From positions 1 to 64,000 of the forward strand of contig CAZOJT010000012.1 in the NCBI GenBank assembly GCA_964580215.1: 64,000 nucleotides of DNA, given 5' to 3'. Source of the stretch: SM23-73-3 sp964580215. GTDB taxonomy: Bacteria; Zixibacteria; MSB-5A5; SM1-73. How positions within the stretch are numbered: position 1 is the first letter of the stretch; each line of letters begins with the position of its first letter. A model generated the notes under the pieces. It saw nothing but the letters and a program-made list of their open reading frames with translations, had not been told where the DNA came from and searched no databases. Position numbers and translations under genes: made by a program. This document shows positions 36,386 through 45,800 of the stretch, in pieces.

Positions 36386-37483
36386 TTATTTATGCGAGAA
36401 GTTTTTATAAAAAGGTGGTTTTGTAATAACCGCCTTTTGTGGTCTGCCTCGGATTATGATATCCAACTCTGTTCCTGTTTTCGAATATTCGATGGGAACA
36501 TATCCCAGTCCGATTCCTCTATTTAAGGTGGGAGAAAATGTGCCACTCGTGATCTCACCGATCTTCTTACCATCTTTTTGTATATCATAATGCTGTCGTG
36601 GAAAACCTTGATCTTTAAGTTCGATAGCAACCAGTTTGCGCACAGGTTTTTCTTGTTTCAATTTCAAGGTCGGCTCTTTTCCCACAAAATCGCCCCTGTC
36701 CAATTTTACGATCCATCCCAATCCGGCTTCAAGAGGGTTGGTGGTCTGATCGATGTCATTGCCATAAAGCATATACTTCATTTCCAATCTTAATGAATCT
36801 CTGGCGCCTAAACCTATTGGCTCTATGTCAAATTCTCTTCCCGCCTCCATCAAGGCATTCCACATGCTCTCCGCATGAGCAGGGGAAAAATAAAGCTCAA
36901 ATCCATCCTCTCCGGTATAGCCGGTTCTGGAGAAGAGCATCTCGATGCCATTCACCTTTCCCCAGGTTGCCCAGTAGAATCTCAGATCAGACAGATTTTC
37001 ATCCGTCAGTTTCTTCAAAACATCTTCTGCTCTGGGACCCTGCAGAGCTAAAAGAGCGGTATCTTCACTTACATTTTTCAGTTCAACTTCACCCGAGAGA
37101 TGATCGGAAAGCCACAGAAAGTCCTTCTCCAAACAGGCCCCATTGACCACCAGAAGGAAATGATCGGGCAGACGATAAACCAGAAGATCATCCACAATCC
37201 CCCCATGATCATAACACATGCAGGAGTATTGAACCTGATAGAGAGCTAACTTGGAGACATCGTTGGTGGTCATTCTCTGGACAAAGCTTTCTGCATCCTT
37301 ACCCCACACTTCAAATTCTCCCATGTGGGTGATGTCGAAAAGTCCCACCGATGATCTTACCCTTCGGTGCTCCTCCATGATGCCCTGGAATTGAATTGGC
37401 ATCAGGTATCCGGCAAATTCCACAATTTTAGCTTTGTTTTTAACATGCAGATCGTAAAATGGAGTTTTTTTGGGTTCGGTCAT
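36386..37483 (-). CDS. gcvT: Aminomethyltransferase (glycine cleavage T protein)
   Basis: GcvT transfers the methylene group from glycine-loaded GcvH to tetrahydrofolate and releases ammonia. The 365-residue length is typical. Family phrases include AGYLMPIQFQGIMEEHRRVR near residue 25, SVGLFDITHMGEFEV, FSRTGYTGEDGFELYF at about 190 and the C-terminal barrel ending in GEITSGTFSPTLNRGIGLGYV in two pieces. The ATG follows AGGTGA. The other glycine-cleavage genes are not in this window, and no glycine riboswitch was seen upstream. Confidence 0.96.
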   Translation of the reverse strand: MTEPKKTPFYDLHVKNKAKIVEFAGYLMPIQFQGIMEEHRRVRSSVGLFDITHMGEFEVWGKDAESFVQRMTTNDVSKLALYQVQYSCMCYDHGGIVDDLLVYRLPDHFLLVVNGACLEKDFLWLSDHLSGEVELKNVSEDTALLALQGPRAEDVLKKLTDENLSDLRFYWATWGKVNGIEMLFSRTGYTGEDGFELYFSPAHAESMWNALMEAGREFDIEPIGLGARDSLRLEMKYMLYGNDIDQTTNPLEAGLGWIVKLDRGDFVGKEPTLKLKQEKPVRKLVAIELKDQGFPRQHYDIQKDGKKIGEITSGTFSPTLNRGIGLGYVPIEYSKTGTELDIIIRGRPQKAVITKPPFYKNFSHK

Positions 37484-37785
37484 GACTCATCACCTCACAT
37501 GATTTGTTCTGTTACTTGCATTTTTTATTCAAAGAGTTACAGACAAAGATCAAAATTTGCACGAGAGAGTTGGCGGCACGAGCTGAGAGTTCTAAAAAAG
37601 CCAAATGGGAAAAGATATTGGAGTGTCAAGCCCCGCCTAAGCGGGATCTCCGACTTTAGCTTGACTAAAAACTTCTTGTCCCCAGAATCCCACTTTGCGG
37701 GGAAGACAAAGAGCTTTTACTTGGTTCCGCTAAAGCGGAACACTCCAAGCTCTCCTTTCAAAGTAGCTTTTTCAGGAACCCTTGT
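37484..37785. other. Spacer with a family J hairpin and related stems
   Basis: About 300 bases without a gene between gcvT and the end of uvrA. It holds a CCCCGCCTAAGCGGG stem near 37634, a CCCC...GGGG stem near 37680-37702 and the family J hairpin at 37708-37749. Near-matching GGAGTGT and ACACTCC bound this set at 37620 and 37740. Confidence 0.5.
37708..37749 (-). repeat. Family J hairpin, copy 2
   Basis: On the minus strand the stem is GTTCCGC-TTTA-GCGGAAC. Context bases (TTGGAGT before, CCAA...AAGCTCTTT after) match copy 1 at 5077-5122, but the inner stem pairs have changed together. Confidence 0.6.
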
Positions 37786-40623
37786 CTAATTTCTCGGTGC
37801 TTTCAAAATTTCCTTCAGAAACCTGCCGGTGTATGACTTGGGGACCTTTGCCACCTCCTCTGGCATTCCGATGGCTACCACCCTGCCACCATCATCTCCC
37901 CCCTCCGGTCCTAAGTCGATGATAAAGTCGGCGGTCTTGATCACGTCTAAATTGTGCTCTATCACCAAAACCGTGTTTCCCATATCCACCAATTTGTTCA
38001 AGACGCCTAACAGCATTTTAATATCCTCAAAGTGAAGCCCGGTGGTGGGTTCATCTAAGATGTAAAATGTTCTGCCGGTGGAGACCTTGGAAAGCTCGGT
38101 GGAAAGTTTAACCCTCTGGGCTTCACCCCCAGAAAGGGTGGTGGCAGGCTGTCCTAAGTGAATGTAACCCAATCCCACATCCTTCAAGGTCTTAAGCTTC
38201 CTTTTGATTTTAGGAATTTTAGCAAAGAACTCATAAGCCTCATCCACGGTCATATCCAGAACGTCCGCTATATTCTTCCCTTTGAATTTAATCTCCTGAG
38301 TCTCCCGATTGTACCTTTTGCCTTTACAAACTTCACAGGGGACATATACATCGGGAAGAAAATGCATCTCAATTTTGAGAATACCATCTCCTTCGCAAGC
38401 CTCACATCTTCCGCCTCGCACGTTAAAGCTGAACCTTCCGGGCTTATATCCCCTCACCTTTGCCTCCGGAAGCATGGCAAAAAGATCCCGGATAGGGGTA
38501 AAGACCCCGGTGTAGGTGGCGGGATTGGATCGAGGGGTTCTGCCAATAGGGGATTGATCGATGTTAATCACCTTATCAACGTTCTCCACACCTGCAGTCC
38601 TTTCATATTCTAAGGGGGCGAGTTTGGAGTTATAAAAATGCTGGGCTAAAATCCGATAGATGGACTCATTGATCAGAGTCGATTTCCCCGAGCCAGAAAC
38701 TCCAGTCACGCAGATAAATACACCCAGAGGAAAATCCACTCGAATCCTCTTAAGGTTATTCCCCGTCGCTCCAATTATGCTCAAAAAAGCTCCATTTCCG
38801 TTCCTTCTTCTCTCTGGAAGAGGGATGGACAACCTTCCGGAAAGATACTTCCCGGTTAAAGATTTCTTGCTTCGTTTGATAGTCTCCGGTGTTCCCTGAA
38901 CCACCACCCATCCCCCATCCTTCCCTGCCCCCGGTCCCAAGTCTATCACGTGATCCGCAGTTTCAATCGTCTCCCGATCATGCTCCACCACCAGCACGGT
39001 ATTGCCCAGATCCCTCAAACCCAAAAGTGTTCCCAGAAGCCTTTTGTTGTCTCTCTGGTGGAGTCCCACCGAAGGCTCATCCAGAATATACAGCACCCCC
39101 ACCAATCTGGAGCCAATCTGGGTGGCCAGTCTTATCCTCTGCGCCTCACCACTGGAAAGTGAAGCAGAACGGCGATCTAAAGTAAGATAATCCAGACCCA
39201 CATCCACCAAAAAGCCCAATCTCTCCTTTATCTCCTTCAGAATCTGTTTTGCTATCTGGTGCTCCCGTGAAGAAAGCTTTAATTTAGAAAAAAACCTACT
39301 AGTCCCCTTCACCGAAAGTTTAGTCAACTCTGCTATGTTCAAACCTCCCACCTTTACCGACAGGCTTTCCTTTTTCAATCTGGTTCCATTGCAATCCGGG
39401 CAGGGGAGGATTCGCATGTATTTTTCGATCCACTCTCTCACCGCCCCAGACTCAGTCTGGCGATAACGCCTCTCTAAATTGGGAATCACTCCTTCAAAAC
39501 TTCCAAAATATTCTCCCTTCCCCTCCCCATTCTCCCAGCGAAACCGCAGTTCCTCGCCTCCGGTGCCATGAAGTATAATCTGCTTTACCTGCGGGCTCAA
39601 TTTGGCAAAAGGGACATATAGGCTGAACTTATAATGTTCGGCTAAGCTTTTAAGTTTATGATAATACCAGTTGCCGATGGGATCTCCCCATGAGGCTATG
39701 GCGCCGTGGGCGATGGAGATGCTTGGGTCCGGGACCACCAGATCAGGATCGATCTCCATCTTGGTTCCCAGTCCACTGCAGGTGGGACAGGCGCCATAAG
39801 GGCTGTTAAAGGAGAACATTCGGGGTGAAAGCTCCTCGTAGCTGATACCACAATGCACACAGGCGTAATGTTCTGAAAATAAAAGCTCCTCTCTTCCCAC
39901 CACATCCACCATCACGATTCCGGAGCCCAATTTAAGGGCGGTTTCTAAAGAATCCGCTAATCTCTTGGCGATCTTCTTGTTTACCACCAGCCGGTCCACC
40001 ACCACCTCAATGTTATGCTTCTTATACTTCTCCAGTTTGATCTCACTCTCTCCGCCAGACACCTCCATGATTTTCCCATCCACCCGGGCGCGAATGAAGC
40101 CCTCCCTTCTGATCTGATCAAATACCTCCTTATATTCTCCCTTTCTTCCCTTGACCAGCGGAGCCAGTATCTGGATTTTCTTACCCTTAGGAAGGGAAAG
40201 TATCAGATCCACTATCTGTTCCACTGTCTGTTGAGAGATTTTTCTGCCACATTGGTAGCAATAAGGGATGCCCACCCGGGCATACAAAAGCCTGAGATAA
40301 TCGTATATCTCGGTCACCGTCCCCACGGTGGAGCGGGGGTTTTTAGCCGAGCTTCTCTGCTCAATGGAGACTGCCGGAGAAAGCCCCTCGATAAAGTCCA
40401 CATCCGGCTTTTCCATCATGCCCAGAAACTGCCTGGCATAGGCGGATAGCGACTCCACATACCTTCTTTGCCCTTCGGCATAGATGGTATCAAAAGCCAG
40501 AGAGGATTTTCCTGATCCAGACAAGCCGGTTATCACCACCAGCTTATCCCGGGGGATCTTCAGATCGATGTTCTTAAGGTTATGCTCCCTGGCGCCCTTG
40601 ATTCTGATGAAATTCTCACCCAA
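37786..40623 (-). CDS. uvrA: Excinuclease ABC subunit A
   Basis: UvrA finds bulky DNA lesions and loads UvrB. The 945-residue product has two ABC ATPase cassettes (Walker A GLSGSGKSSLAFDT near residue 31 and GVSGSGKSTLINES near 640), signature motifs LSSGEAQRIRLA and LSGGEAQRVKLS, and zinc-binding cysteine sets (CVHC...CPTC and CEAC...CEVC). It starts with TTG preceded by AGAGGTGA. All features look intact; it is a housekeeping gene with no repair genes next to it. Confidence 0.98.
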   Translation of the reverse strand: MGENFIRIKGAREHNLKNIDLKIPRDKLVVITGLSGSGKSSLAFDTIYAEGQRRYVESLSAYARQFLGMMEKPDVDFIEGLSPAVSIEQRSSAKNPRSTVGTVTEIYDYLRLLYARVGIPYCYQCGRKISQQTVEQIVDLILSLPKGKKIQILAPLVKGRKGEYKEVFDQIRREGFIRARVDGKIMEVSGGESEIKLEKYKKHNIEVVVDRLVVNKKIAKRLADSLETALKLGSGIVMVDVVGREELLFSEHYACVHCGISYEELSPRMFSFNSPYGACPTCSGLGTKMEIDPDLVVPDPSISIAHGAIASWGDPIGNWYYHKLKSLAEHYKFSLYVPFAKLSPQVKQIILHGTGGEELRFRWENGEGKGEYFGSFEGVIPNLERRYRQTESGAVREWIEKYMRILPCPDCNGTRLKKESLSVKVGGLNIAELTKLSVKGTSRFFSKLKLSSREHQIAKQILKEIKERLGFLVDVGLDYLTLDRRSASLSSGEAQRIRLATQIGSRLVGVLYILDEPSVGLHQRDNKRLLGTLLGLRDLGNTVLVVEHDRETIETADHVIDLGPGAGKDGGWVVVQGTPETIKRSKKSLTGKYLSGRLSIPLPERRRNGNGAFLSIIGATGNNLKRIRVDFPLGVFICVTGVSGSGKSTLINESIYRILAQHFYNSKLAPLEYERTAGVENVDKVINIDQSPIGRTPRSNPATYTGVFTPIRDLFAMLPEAKVRGYKPGRFSFNVRGGRCEACEGDGILKIEMHFLPDVYVPCEVCKGKRYNRETQEIKFKGKNIADVLDMTVDEAYEFFAKIPKIKRKLKTLKDVGLGYIHLGQPATTLSGGEAQRVKLSTELSKVSTGRTFYILDEPTTGLHFEDIKMLLGVLNKLVDMGNTVLVIEHNLDVIKTADFIIDLGPEGGDDGGRVVAIGMPEEVAKVPKSYTGRFLKEILKAPRN

Positions 40624-40804
40624 CTGCTCTTCACCTCTTTAGAAAAGGCCGAACTATCAATATACGAATAGACTCCCTCTTAGGCAAGAATAACTTCATG
40701 GATTTTTGTAGATAAAATGCAGGTGATTGACATCTTGAGCAATATGATTCACAACTCGTAGAACATGTAGCAAAGTTAGACTGGATCAGAAGTTGTGCAA
40801 TATC

Positions 40805-40869
40805 CTGCTCCCGGGTGGATGTTATCATCTACCCCAATGCCATGGGATCATAATGTCCCACGGGAGCAG
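40805..40869. repeat. Family A paired-hairpin element
   Basis: CTGCTCC...GGAGCAG ends enclose two hairpins with TTAT/ATAA-type loops (GGTGGATG-TTAT-CATCTACC and TGGGATCATAATGTCCCA). Both stems carry small mismatches, so this copy is more decayed than its neighbour at 40922. Confidence 0.7.
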
Positions 40870-40921
40870 AAATTTCTATCCATCTTCGTTTTTTCAGCGC
40901 TTTTTTGCTCAATTTTTTTCC

Positions 40922-40985
40922 CGCTCCTGGGTGGATGTTATCATCCACCCTAATGCCGTGGGATGATAACATCCCACGGGGAGCA
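40922..40985. repeat. Family A paired-hairpin element (intact copy)
   Basis: Ends CGCTCC and GGAGC enclose two clean hairpins: GGTGGATG-TTAT-CATCCACC and GTGGGATG-ATAA-CATCCCAC. This is the tidiest short form of the family. Confidence 0.75.
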
Positions 40986-41105
40986 AAGGTGGAGAGGACA
41001 ATAAATTTTAAGCCATCTTCATTTTTTCAGCACTTTTTGCCCAATTTCCTGCTGTTTTAAATGTATAATATTATAGAGAGTTAATTTTAAATCAGAAAGG
41101 AAAAA

Positions 41106-42449
41106 TTGTTCGAGGTAGCCAAACTAAGGACAAAAGAAAAAGCCATCCTGGTGGGGGTAAAACTTCCCTCGGTAAACAGATTTGCCATCGAGGAATCCTT
41201 GCAGGAACTTGCGCTTCTGACCGAGACAGCGGGAGGAGAGATCTTAGACACTGTGATGCAGGAGCGTCAGAAGCTCAATCCCGCCTTTTTTATCGGAAAA
41301 GGGAAAACAGACCAGATAAAAAGCTTATCCCAAAGATTGGGGGCAAATATTATCATCTTCGATGACGATCTCACCCCAGCCCAGGTGTATAATCTGGAAA
41401 AAAATCTGGATACAAAGGTGATAGATCGGAGTTGGTTGATTTTGGACATATTTGCCAGAAGAGCCAGATCCAAGGAAGCCAAAGTGCAGGTGGAGTTAGC
41501 CCAGCTCAAATACCTGCTCCCCAGATTGACCCGGGGCTGGACCCACCTCTCCAGACAATGGGGAGGTATAGGAACCAAAGGTCCCGGAGAAACCCAGTTG
41601 GAGATGGATCGAAGAAGGGTTAAAAGAAAGATTCTGGAGCTGGAAAAAAATCTTTTGAAGATCGACAAAGAAAGAACAATACAAAGAAAAAGAAGAGAAG
41701 GTATATTCAAGGTCACCCTGGTTGGCTACACCAATGTGGGAAAATCCACTCTTTTTAATCAGCTCACCTCTTCTTCTGTATTTGTGGAGGAGAAGCTTTT
41801 TGCCACCCTGGATTCTACCACCCGGCTTTTGAAAGTTTCTGAGAATGGTCCGAATTTGTCCATAGGATCCATAGGATCGGATGGCGTTAAGATCGTCATC
41901 ACCGATACAATTGGCTTCATAAGAAAGCTCCCCTATCATCTGGTAGCTTCTTTCAAATCCACCTTAGACGAGGTGAGACTGGCTGATCTTTTGTTACACG
42001 TGGTAGATATCAGCCATCCTGACTTTTTGCAGCACACAATCAAGGTGAATCAGGTCCTTTCCGAGCTGGACTCGCTGGACAAACCCACTTTAATGACCTA
42101 CAACAAAATCGATAAGCTTCCCGGAAGTTACCCTATTAACCTTTCACCTTACTCTGAGCAAAAGGATAAGGGGATTTTCGTCTCTGCCCAGAATCAGATT
42201 GGAATTTCTGATTTGGCTGAGAGAATAGTTGAATTCGCAAAAGGGGATTGGGCGGAGGCTTCACTTTATCTGGAGAACGGGAACTCAGACTTGCTCCCCT
42301 ATGTTTACAAAATGGGCGTGGTTACAGAAAGCAAATTTGAAAAAGAGGGGATTCGCCTGCGGATAAGAGGAAAAAGGGAGAATCTCCAGAAGATAAGAAA
42401 ATTTAATAGCGGATTGAGGCTGAAATTTTTGGTGACTCAACCTTCCTGA
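41106..42449 (+). CDS. hflX: GTPase HflX with an unusual insertion
   Basis: HflX is a ribosome-binding GTPase that rescues or splits stalled ribosomes. The 447-residue product has the N-terminal HflX domain, the GPGETQLE motif near residue 159, G1 GYTNVGKST at 207-215, G3 DTIG at 267-270 and G4 NKID near 337. Between LDSTTR and TDTIGFI it has 24 residues, where E. coli HflX has 11 between the matching points. The extra residues (PNLSIGSIGSD) are encoded at about 41849-41884 by CCGAATTTG and repeated CCATAGGAT units, a form of the dispersed family E motif. The start is TTG after AAAGGA. The insertion lies by the switch regions, so an effect on nucleotide exchange is possible but untested. Confidence 0.96.
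   Translation: MFEVAKLRTKEKAILVGVKLPSVNRFAIEESLQELALLTETAGGEILDTVMQERQKLNPAFFIGKGKTDQIKSLSQRLGANIIIFDDDLTPAQVYNLEKNLDTKVIDRSWLILDIFARRARSKEAKVQVELAQLKYLLPRLTRGWTHLSRQWGGIGTKGPGETQLEMDRRRVKRKILELEKNLLKIDKERTIQRKRREGIFKVTLVGYTNVGKSTLFNQLTSSSVFVEEKLFATLDSTTRLLKVSENGPNLSIGSIGSDGVKIVITDTIGFIRKLPYHLVASFKSTLDEVRLADLLLHVVDISHPDFLQHTIKVNQVLSELDSLDKPTLMTYNKIDKLPGSYPINLSPYSEQKDKGIFVSAQNQIGISDLAERIVEFAKGDWAEASLYLENGNSDLLPYVYKMGVVTESKFEKEGIRLRIRGKRENLQKIRKFNSGLRLKFLVTQPS
41849..41884 (+). repeat. Family E repeat inside hflX
   Basis: CCGAATTTG is followed by two overlapping CCATAGGAT units. The same CCGAATTTG + GGATCCATAGGA combination occurs, on the other strand, in non-coding DNA at 4954-4974 and 20224-20244. 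Confidence 0.65.
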
Positions 42450-42514
42450 TCGGTCCAATCCTCGCCACGGCAGCCCAACATTCTGCTCACCGCATGGGTC
42501 GGGCTCATCCTGAA

Positions 42515-42651
42515 GGGAGTGTTGAAAAACCCTTTTGGCGGGGCCAACGGAGACCCGTCTGGGAATGCCCTGCCCTATGGACGATAAGTAATTGTCTCCC
42601 ATAGGGGCGGGAATTTATCCCGCCCCAAAAAGTGACTTTTTCAACAAGCCC
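42515..42651. mobile_element. MITE-like element, copy 1 (137 bp)
   Basis: Terminal inverted repeats AGGGNNTGTTGAAAAA enclose about 105 bases with internal GC-rich stems (GGGGCGGGAA...TTCCCGCCCC-type). TGAA lies directly on both sides (42511-42514 and 42652-42655), a 4-bp target duplication. It carries 17 more bases than copy 2, at 42546-42562. There is no coding capacity; a transposase would have to be supplied from elsewhere. Confidence 0.8.
42546..42562 (-). repeat. 17-bp micro-insert (copy 2 of 4)
   Basis: On the minus strand this is CCAGACGGGTCTCCGTT, one transition and one terminal base away from the insert at 4839-4855. It accounts for the extra length of this MITE-like element over the copy at 49476. 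Confidence 0.65.
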
Positions 42652-42742
42652 TGAAGGGCTCCCAGTCCGACGATTTTACGGAGTTGAGAGCCCCGTCTAC
42701 GCGGGTTTTTCTGCTAAAAAAAATCCCATTGGGCAAAAAAAC

Positions 42743-42769
42743 AAGAGCCCCGCCAAAGGCGGGGCTCTT
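42743..42769 (-). terminator. Terminator of the giant secreted-protein gene
   Basis: A perfect 12-bp stem AAGAGCCCCGCC-AAA-GGCGGGGCTCTT is followed on the minus strand by a T run. It lies 36 bases beyond the stop at 42805 and may also end hflX transcription. Confidence 0.85.
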
Positions 42770-42804
42770 GAACTTTTCTAATCCTCAAGATTGAGGTTAG
42801 AAAG

Positions 42805-45800
42805 TTATTTGTGCTCCAGTTGTATTGGTGTCGGAGGCTGATGAATCTGCGGTGTTGCCAATGGTGGTGGGACAGTTCCTCTATACAGGTAGTCTATCAG
42901 ATATATCACGTCCTCCACATCTCCATCTATTCCGTCACGATTGCAGTCGCCCATGCAGACAGGATCAGGAGCAGGTCCACCCTTATACACAAAGTTGATC
43001 AAAAACAGCACATCTCCTAAGTCGAGCACACAAGGAGGATCATGGTACACATCTCCTCTGCCAGACCACATGTCCACTTCAACTGAAACCTGAGGTTCAT
43101 CCGGATCGTTGGAGCTGATCGTCAGATAACAGGTCACAGTCTCATCCACGCACTGGGTAAAGACTGTTCCGTCAAAGGTGAGGACCACTTCAGAGAATTC
43201 TCCAGGAGCAACCGTGTCTGCCATAGGGCTGACCGTAAACGGACAGCCGGCACCCAACATCCAATCTATGATGCTGGCCATCAACTCAGCCCTTGTGCTG
43301 GGAGAGCTGTCGACCAGACCTGGGAAGGCGGTTGTGGTGAAGACGACCTTGTAGCCCTTGGCCGCCGGGTTGTACTGAATGGCTGAGACTCCTCCGTCGG
43401 CATCGAACACGTCCACCGCGGCAGATGATTGGGTGGTCAGGTAGTCGGTCCACATAGGAACGTCAGGGTTATCCGTGAATCTTTCGGTTTGGAACTCCAT
43501 ATCCTCGGCAACCGATCCGGGAAGACCGGTGCAGGTATACGGGTCGTTGATCACGTCCTGACTCGCGGAAGCGAGATGCAGATAATCGTAAGGGAAAGTA
43601 CCCGGTGCGAAGCTTCCGGCGCTGGGATAGCTGGCCCAGAGCCAGTCCTGAGCGGACAGGAACAGGTTTCCGCCGCCATCCAGATAACTACCCAAATTAG
43701 CCTCATCGTTGGCCGTCAGCACGTCCAAGCCGTAGTAACCCCAGGTCTCACCGCAGAACCAGATAACTACGGTGTAAGCCTCCATGGTGCTTAGATCCGG
43801 TCCGTCCGACAAAGGATCGCTCCAGTCCACATTGTAGTAATCGTAGACATAACCACCGGCATCCAGAGCGGCCATGTAGATGTCTTCGATGTCGTAATAG
43901 GTTCCACCGGGAGTTCCACCATCATCGTCCACCAGAAGGATGTCTGCTTTCTCGCCCTTTCCGGCAAGTAAAAGCAGTCCCTCTGAGGTGCCAGTACTGG
44001 TATACTCAACTGTTGATCTCTTAGCGCCGATGACCTTGTATGCCTCCTTTGGGGTAAGGCTAGGGTTACCTTTCCCAGCCTGCCGCAAAGCCTCTAAGGC
44101 ATTCCGGACATTATTTTCTCCTGCCAAAGTAGGAGGATTCTGTCCGACGGAAATGTCAAACCTCAGCTCTCCTTCTCCTAAGTTGTCCACTCTCAAGGGC
44201 TTGTCCATTGAGCATCCAGGAATGACCCCCATCGATAGTTGCGGCACTACATCGATATCCGGAGGTAGCTCTACTGTCAACCAAACAAAAGCTTCTGTTG
44301 TGTCCATCAGTTGTTTTCCGGCGGAGTTGCTGGCTATCTTCAGCACGTCGTAGTAATCACCCTCAGCAAGTCCATATGCGTCAAACATGACGATCAGACT
44401 GTCTGTCTCACCGGGCAGGATCGTGCCGAAGGTGGTGGGTCTGATGGTCAGCCAGCTATTGGGCTGATGGGTTATGTCGTAATCCAAGTCCTCGCCGCCG
44501 GCGTTAGTTATGAACAGGTCTTGCTCAGCGGTTGAATCTGGATTAAGCTCCTGATAGAAGCTTGATGGGCTTACCGCAATCTTCGGTCCAAACGGCGTAC
44601 AGTCAAGCCAGGCCACATACTCGCTCTGGTCTCCACAGGGATAAGCTCCCCAATCCATGGGAGCAATAATGAGCCAGTAGGTCCCGGATGTGACGTAGGC
44701 TGACACTGAAAGGGTGTCGCACGTCTCGGTGGTGTTGATAAAGTCGAGATTGACCAGATCTACACAATCAAACGACACGGGATCGAAGAGCCAGAGCGCC
44801 AGCGGGAATTCAGCCACGCAGGTAAGGGTGAGATCACCTTCCGACACGTCGATCTCGAACCAATCCATATCTCTATAGGCTGATCCAAAGTAGTCGAAAA
44901 CCCCGCAGCTCCCACAGATTGTGTCACCGCAAGCGATTTCCTGGAAAACAAATGGCGTTGAATTGCATCCGCCGTTATAGGTATCGTCATAATCGTCATA
45001 GCAGTACCCCTCACCCTCGTCATAGCCTCCCGGAGGGCACTCAACCACGCAAGGAACCGCCTCCTCGACGCTGACTTCGAACCCGAAGTCCATGGCACCC
45101 TTTCCTGGCTCCACATAAACCGGGAACCAGTAGCTGGCCGGACCTGGCATATTATTCCACCATATTTGCGGGTCATCAAATCCGCTGGGGCAAGTTACCC
45201 ATTGGGAACCTGTAGCAGGAATATAGCTGGGACAATCCGGTGGGCACTCGCCATACAACACGATGCCAACCGTAGCTATATAGGCGCCCGTGGGGCAGAA
45301 GTCAACAAATATGTTGTTGCTGGCATAAGGTACGTCAAACTGGTACCAGACCGCATCCCAATCCAGAACGCCGGGACAATCGATGGTGGCTCCAACAGTC
45401 GTTCCATACATAGTCGTCGGGAACGTGCTGATGATCGGAGCACCAGTGCATTCGTCGTTGTCTGGTGGTGGTGGAGGCACATAACAGCTACAGGTCAATA
45501 CGCCAGTGCCGGTATTGGAGCTGTAACCACCCACCTCGATCAGATATTCTTCACCCGGAAGCACACCGTAAACAGTAATTTGCGACTGCACACCACAGAA
45601 GTCGTCGTTGCACTCAATCTCCGTGCCTAATGGATCGCAAACGCAGCCATCATAAACTGCCAGTTTGGTGTCATACCCGGAACCACACAGGCTGATGGTT
45701 GCATTGCCCTCGCAAGGAGCTGTGTAGCAATACCAGATGTTAGGTGAATACAAACAGGTTCCATTACCATCGAACGTAGCGTTGGTGGTGGAGAACGCAA

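Larger units (their letters stand above)
40624..41105. other. Divergent uvrA-hflX spacer with two family A elements
   Basis: No gene is supported. Family A elements at 40805-40869 and 40922-40985 are each followed by a similar stretch (CCATCTTC, T run, CAGC, CTTTTT, GC, CAATTT), so a unit of about 120 bases is tandemly duplicated. TATAAT at 41062-41067 may be the -10 of hflX; no good -35 was found. Confidence 0.6.
42450..42804. other. Convergent spacer with a small inverted-repeat element and terminator
   Basis: No gene is supported between hflX and the giant secreted-protein gene. It holds one miniature element (42515-42651), a degenerate CCCCGTCTACGCGGG stem near 42691 and a strong terminator at 42743-42769. 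Confidence 0.6.

Noticed and set aside
37484..37785. Possible glycine riboswitch upstream of gcvT
   Set aside because: The region contains repeat hairpins, including family J, and no recognisable glycine aptamer core.
40805..40985. Possible CRISPR array from two similar hairpin elements
   Set aside because: Only two units with unequal, mutually similar spacers and mirrored hairpins; no cas genes in the window.
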